From Bagarius yarrelli (taxonomy: Eukaryota > Chordata > Actinopteri > Siluriformes > Sisoridae): a stretch of 64,000 nucleotides of DNA. The DNA lies in NCBI GenBank assembly GCA_005784505.1, contig VCAZ01000003.1, positions 9,985,510-10,049,509 on the forward strand. Direction: 5' to 3'. The translations under genes and the position numbers were made by a program. A model generated the notes under the pieces. That model saw only the letters and a list, made by a program, of their open reading frames with translations. It searched no databases and was not told the origin of the DNA. Below, piece after piece: positions 58,983 to 64,000 of the stretch; positions within the stretch are counted from its first letter, which is position 1, and every line of letters begins with the position of its first letter.

Positions 58983-59158
58983 CTATTTACAGCATTTGGC
59001 AGATGCTTTTATCCAGAGCGACTTACATTTATATCTTTTGTACAACTGAGCAAATGGGGGTTAAGGGTCCAACAGTGACAACTTGGTGGTGCTGGGAATT
59101 GTACCCTGATCTTTCCAAGTATCAGTCCAACACCTTAACCACTGCGCTACCACTTCCC
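58983..59158 (-). repeat. SINE family A copy
   Basis: The plus strand shows the reversed tail (ACAGCATTTGGCAGATGC, AGAGCGACTTACATTT) and the reversed head (CCAACACCTTAACCACTGCG). It ends about 10 nt before a family B SINE in the opposite orientation. Confidence 0.85.
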
Positions 59159-59167
59159 TACTAGTTA

Positions 59168-59465
59168 GCATGGTAACTTTCTGTATGGAGTTTGCATGTT
59201 CTCCCTGTGCTTGTGTGGGTTTACCCGGGTTCTCCAGTTTCCTCCTAGATTCCAAAAACATGTTAGATTGATTGGTGATTCTAAATTGCCCATAGGCATT
59301 AGTGTGTGTGTGTGAGTAGTTGTTTGTCTGTATGTGGCCCTGTGATGGACTGGCACAGGGTGATATTTTCAGGGTGTACCTCTGTCTTTCACCCAATGAT
59401 ACCTGGGACTCCAGCAGATCCCCATGACTCTGCTTAAAAATAGGCAGGTATAGACAATAGATGGA
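59168..59465 (+). repeat. SINE family B copy
   Basis: AGTTTGCATGTTCTCCCTGTG, GTTCTCCAGTTTCCTCC, TTGATTGGTGATTCTAAATTG, GTGGCCCTGTGATGGACTGG and CAGGGTGTACCTC occur in family order. The head is abbreviated (gttagcatggtaactttctg). Confidence 0.8.
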
Positions 59466-60497
59466 AGGCTATATGAAATTAATTAAAACTGTGTAGGGGG
59501 GCACAACAACCTTTGTTGGGGGTGGGGGGTATATATATATATATATATACACACATCTTTATATCTATATGTTGCTACGGTTGTGTTTCTTCAAAAAAAT
59601 TGGAAAATGTAAAATAAAACATATCACACATTGTGCTCTATATTTCTGAATTTTGTTATAAAATTCCTACATTCTCCTGTTTCAACATCAAAAGTGCATC
59701 ATCTTTATCATCATCATCATCATCATCACCTTAAGTCTGGAGAAAACAAAATAGCATGTAATATTATTGTGGGACCAAATGGGAGTCATTTGCATGTGTC
59801 TGCACATGTGCATACAACAATGAATAAAAACACTGACAGCTGTAGTACAACATACATCAAGCCAGAAGCCATATGTCTGCCATCAGTAAGAGCTCAGGGT
59901 CCAAGGGCCACCTAACTGAGTAGGAACTATTAGTCCCGTGAGAGGGTTGGCCCCAGGATAAAAGAGCTGCCGCAAAATTATAAATGCAGAACTACATTTT
60001 CCAGAGCAAATCTTTCCCTCACTCTGATTACCACACTTTACGTCTGGATTTCATCAACAGTAAGCCCCAGTGCTTAACTTAGAACACAGTGGTTGTTACA
60101 TTTTACCACAGTGACAATGAAAAGATTGTTTTTCTTGGCTAATCAATTTGCGTGTGGCTTAGCTAATAAAAATAACCGTAAACCTTTGGATCTGGATTTG
60201 AATTTTTTTTTCTTCTTTTCTCCATTTTTTTTTTTTTTGCAGAAACTGGAGACTCGACTGCCCTGTTAACCCAAAAGCTCTTAAAGCACCTGAGTTAGTA
60301 AGTCGAGGCGGGTTTAGTGGGAATGCTTCTGGCTGCGCAGGGTTAAGTAGGGCTAATTGTGGAGCTTTACAGTGTATGTCTGGGTCACAGAATAAGGGCT
60401 CACACTGCTTTAAAAAAAGACGACATTTCTGCAGGCCAACACACTAAATACTTTCCGTATGCTACCAAGAGGATTGTTTACATACACAGTGACACAA

Positions 60498-60528
60498 GCG
60501 CGCGCGCACACACACACACACACACACA
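60498..60528. repeat. (CG)n(CA)n microsatellite
   Basis: GCGCGCGC passing into about 11 CA units. Confidence 0.85.
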
Positions 60529-62867
60529 ATTCTAACATTTCAGATATCACAATGATATATTTAGGTCAGAAATTTGACCAGAAATTTCCAGAACATTTTC
60601 TTCGTGTATAATTTTTTTTTTCTATATTGCTACACTAATTTAATGCTATAATTAGGAATTATGGTGCATAGGAATACATTGTGGCAGTACAAGACAAGTA
60701 ATGCATACACTACACTTCTATTAAGACAAGTGCAACATGTTACACCTGACAAATGATGCTGATGAATGTTCTTGAGCTGGTCACAGGGAATATTTGGGTG
60801 GTTAAAAGTTTAAAGCTGTTTCTTTTAGGATAGGAGAACTTTGTATCAGTTGTATGGTCTTACATGGAACCTTTTCTAAAATAGGATCATAAAAAAGATT
60901 TATAAATAAATTTGAATAAACAAATGATGTGGGAACAACATGTATATAATTTACAATATATAATTCTGCTGATACTGTATATGTCCATTTTTAATCAGAA
61001 TGTTTAAATTAAAGCAAATTTAGTAATTATTAGTATTCGGGTTGATAGTTCAATCAGATGTAAAAGCCTTGATATTATTTTAAACGTTTACCAAATGTCA
61101 CATTTACCACTTTTTAAAAGTGCAGTGCTTTAAATGTACTTTGTTTGGACTATATATGCAATGCAGAAACAATTTAAACCAACCTGCAAGAGAGTGTGTA
61201 TGAACAGTAATTTCTTCTGATCGAATTTATTTAAATGAATGTAAATGTGGCGAGTGAGTGTAACATTTATTTAATAAATTAGGGCAATAGGGTAAATTTC
61301 TGATCTTACTTTGTGGCTTAGGCCATAAAATGGTTGCAGATATGTTGGCTTTATGCCAGTTTGAGTAAATGAGATGCAGCTTTAAATGCATGAACCAGAG
61401 AGATCATAAGAAAATTACCAGAGAGGTTTGAGCTACGGCAAGTCATATAACCACTATTTTTACTTACAAGTAGCAACCCAGACCACATAATACATGGAAA
61501 TCTATACATGGGTAATCTACAATAGCATAAGAGGCATATAAGAAAATCTTATGTCAGTCAGGAGAAAAAAAATCTAGAGGTATCATCAGAACAGGGATAC
61601 TGGACAGAGAAAATTATAGAAATACCAAATAAAGACCAGGTGTATTTTTTATGATTTTACATAACAGCTTTAACCTCTGATTGCATCAAATCAACAATTA
61701 GATCCTACAAACATTACAAAAAGGCGCCATTTTCTGACCGCAGAATTCACTTCTACAATTACTACAAGCTTTATAGTCTCGACTGCTGCAGAATTCTAAT
61801 TGCTTTGCTGGTCTACCCTCATATGCCATTTCTTCTATACAGACATCGCATTATACTGCTGCTCACCTGGATTGTAACCTTTCATAGCTCTCTCATGCAA
61901 CCCCCAGCTGAGGTCACTTTCCTCCGGCCTTCTGTTGAGTCAAATTTCAATTCAAAACTTTTTTCCTTGCTTCACTGCCATCAAAGAGCTCTAGACCACG
62001 TAATCTACATACTTTGGCTGAGAGTTACACACCTGCGTGCCAAATCAGCTCTTAAAACTTGTCCCCACATGTATGCCCTTGTCTGATCTGGATCCCACTG
62101 CTTCAGTATCCGAGCTCTTCTTTAGTAGAACGAATTAAACAGATTCATGTTTCTATTTCATCTTCAAAACTATAAAGCCCAATAGGAATAATTCTTTCAA
62201 CAGCCTTGGGAATAATATTTCTCTGGCCAGCACACAAATTCTTTATTTTATAAATGGGGTTTTTTTTTTTCGTTTATAAATTCATGCATTTTTTTACTAG
62301 ATCACTCCACACATGCATACACAACCTTCTGGTCTGCCCCACTCCTCTATCACTGCAGCGCAAATAAAGGAGTCTAATGTCTGGCAGGTGCAGTAGAGGA
62401 ATCCAGCAGTTGTGCTTTTCTCCATTTTTGCAATTAATTACCCAACTAAAGACACATAACAAGCAGGATCAGCCTCTGGGGAGCAGCTAGTGGCCACTGC
62501 TCGCAAATGCACACTTTACAACTTTAAGTAAACTACTTAAGGTCTAGGTAATGAGTCCAAATAGCCCGTTTAAATGCTCTGAAAACAAATCAGGTTTGCT
62601 AGTATTGCTGCACAAACGTAACCAGCCTCTTAAGTCCTGAAGCTACAGCATAGCCTGACATAATCTATTAGAGCCTCATTAGTAGCAGGAGATGAATGGT
62701 AACTAATAGGGTTGTGATTAAGTACCCCAGTGTTTTAAAGCTAGGGGCTCAATTTGGAGTACAGAGCCACTAAGCGCTGCTCGGAGGATATTCAAAGCAC
62801 TTAATTTTTTTGTATTAGCAGAAGCACATAGTACATAATGCACATATAAATCTATTTATTGTTGTGA

Positions 62868-63045
62868 GGGCAGGTGGTAGCTCACTGGTTTAGGTGTTGG
62901 GTTGCTGATTGGAAGGTTGTGTGTTCGTTTCACAAGATCACCAAGCTATGCCCCTTTTGGGTCCTTAACCATCAGCTGTTTAGTTTTCTAAAAATGAGAT
63001 AAATGTAAGGGTAAATAAAAATGTCTACCAAATGCTGTAAATGTT
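62868..63045 (+). repeat. SINE family A copy, diverged
   Basis: AGGTGGTAGCTCACTGG head, GTTGGGTTGCTGATTGG, GTTCGTTTCAC as a decayed B box, TTTTGGGTCCTTAACC and TGTCTACCAAATGCTGTAAATG tail. Confidence 0.75.
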
Positions 63046-64000
63046 CTAGTTGGGCTCCACTAGTCATTAAAAATAAAACACTGAGTAATCCAGCTAAATA
63101 GAACAGCAATCAGAAATAATTATCTTAGGGTGGATAGATGCTGTTTGTCATTTGTAATACAACTAGAAACAAAACACAATAAGTCATGATATCAACGATA
63201 ATTCATGGCTGGATGCTGTGATGCGAGTAGAGGCGAGGTGGTAGGTGGTATTCCTCAGTGTTTTTTTTTTATTTTATAGCCACTTAAGCAATAGTAAAAA
63301 CAATAGTTCATACATATAATCTCTCTTTTTCTGTCTCTTTACAGAAACCATCACAATACCAGTGATTCTATTTTTCTCTTCTAGCAGTAAAAACAAATTC
63401 TGTTTATTTTCAGACTTAGATTAAACAGTCTAGTCAACTTTACCAAGTCTCAATTCCCAATGATGTATTAGAATAAACATATTCTACTTATGATTTGATT
63501 TAAAAGCCACACTGTAAAAAATTATTAACATTTTAACCAACCAGCTGTACTGTCGTGTAATTTTATTACATGTTGTTATACAATACAGAGGACAATAAAC
63601 TGGTAAAATAGGCCAACCTTTTTATTTTTAAGCTGTTTTTGCCGTTTTGACATATTGGTATATGCTTTCTAAAATAAAAAGAGTTCTAAATCTAAATAAA
63701 ATAATTTTGGATATAATTCTATGAATATTTGCAAACTTATTTTAAATCTTCGTCTGAGGTAGCCTTATCCAGTTATATCCTTTTTCCCCTTTCACACCAT
63801 TAGAGGGCGCATTTGAGCATAAATCTAAAATCATTGGGAAAATAATTCAATGCGTTTGAAAACAACCGTAATAATTCGAAGACAGACGAATAAGTCTTTA
63901 CTCTTCATTAGCATGTGTCCTATAACAATATGTAACTTCCTTATGATAGTAATAATAGTAATATTGTTATGATTATGATAACGATGATGATATTAATAAT

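Larger units (their letters stand above)
55347..64000. other. intergenic DNA, no gene seen
   Basis: 8.6 kb upstream of crybg3. The open frames here are short and lack splice context, or fall on repeats. SINEs occur at 55575, 56745, 58983, 59168 and 62868, with microsatellites at 55510, 56612, 59528 and 60498. One exon-like stretch at 60240-60300 was examined and rejected. Confidence 0.5.

Noticed and set aside
60240..60300. Exon-like stretch after a T-rich tract ending TTTTTTGCAG
   Set aside because: The three frames give only short or stopped readings (KLETRLPC then stop), and no neighbouring exon or match was found.
61805..62086. 93-codon open frame near the right end
   Set aside because: No motif or splice context; composition is typical of chance frames in this DNA.

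Overview
The window is vertebrate nuclear DNA, most likely from a teleost fish. The genes are split by GT-AG introns. The intergenic and intronic DNA is AT-rich and full of dinucleotide microsatellites, tRNA-derived SINEs, L2-type LINE remnants and small inverted-repeat (MITE-like) elements, a mix usual for ray-finned fish. Catfish or another ostariophysan is a guess from the style of the repeats and is not shown. There is no bacterial, organellar or CRISPR content.

Layout, left to right. (1) At about 558-832 (-) lies the 3'-terminal coding exon, stop codon and poly(A) signal of a gene I cannot name. (2) 1675-2125 holds a degenerate DIRS-like gag fragment and a SINE. (3) tiprl (TOR signalling regulator-like) runs on the + strand at 2833-5670 in seven coding exons, with its poly(A) signal at 6156. 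(4) A nearly complete but frame-broken L2-clade LINE (endonuclease plus reverse transcriptase) occupies about 6170-10168, immediately after tiprl. (5) riox2 (MINA53-type JmjC ribosomal oxygenase) runs on the + strand at 11768-17915 in nine coding exons. (6) crybg3 (beta/gamma-crystallin domain-containing 3) runs on the - strand from 54964 down to 19194. I could assemble 22 coding exons by splice phase: a short N-terminal part, one 2.9-kb disordered exon, twelve Greek-key motifs, and a C-terminal ricin-type lectin domain. riox2 and crybg3 converge tail to tail with 1.3 kb between stop codons, the same neighbours as human 3q11.2. (7) From about 55.3 kb to the end I find no gene, only SINEs and microsatellites.

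The three named genes do not form one pathway. TIPRL binds PP2A-family catalytic subunits, RIOX2 hydroxylates a histidine of ribosomal protein RPL27A, and CRYBG3 is a large scaffold described in mammals as an A-kinase anchoring protein. The most notable points are an in-frame TAA within one crybg3 Greek-key exon whose splice phases are otherwise intact, a conserved-looking PKA-anchoring helix in the large crybg3 exon, an internally deleted LINE that keeps its reading frame across the deletion, and two copies of one inverted-repeat element in crybg3 introns. I found no convincing undescribed biological system.
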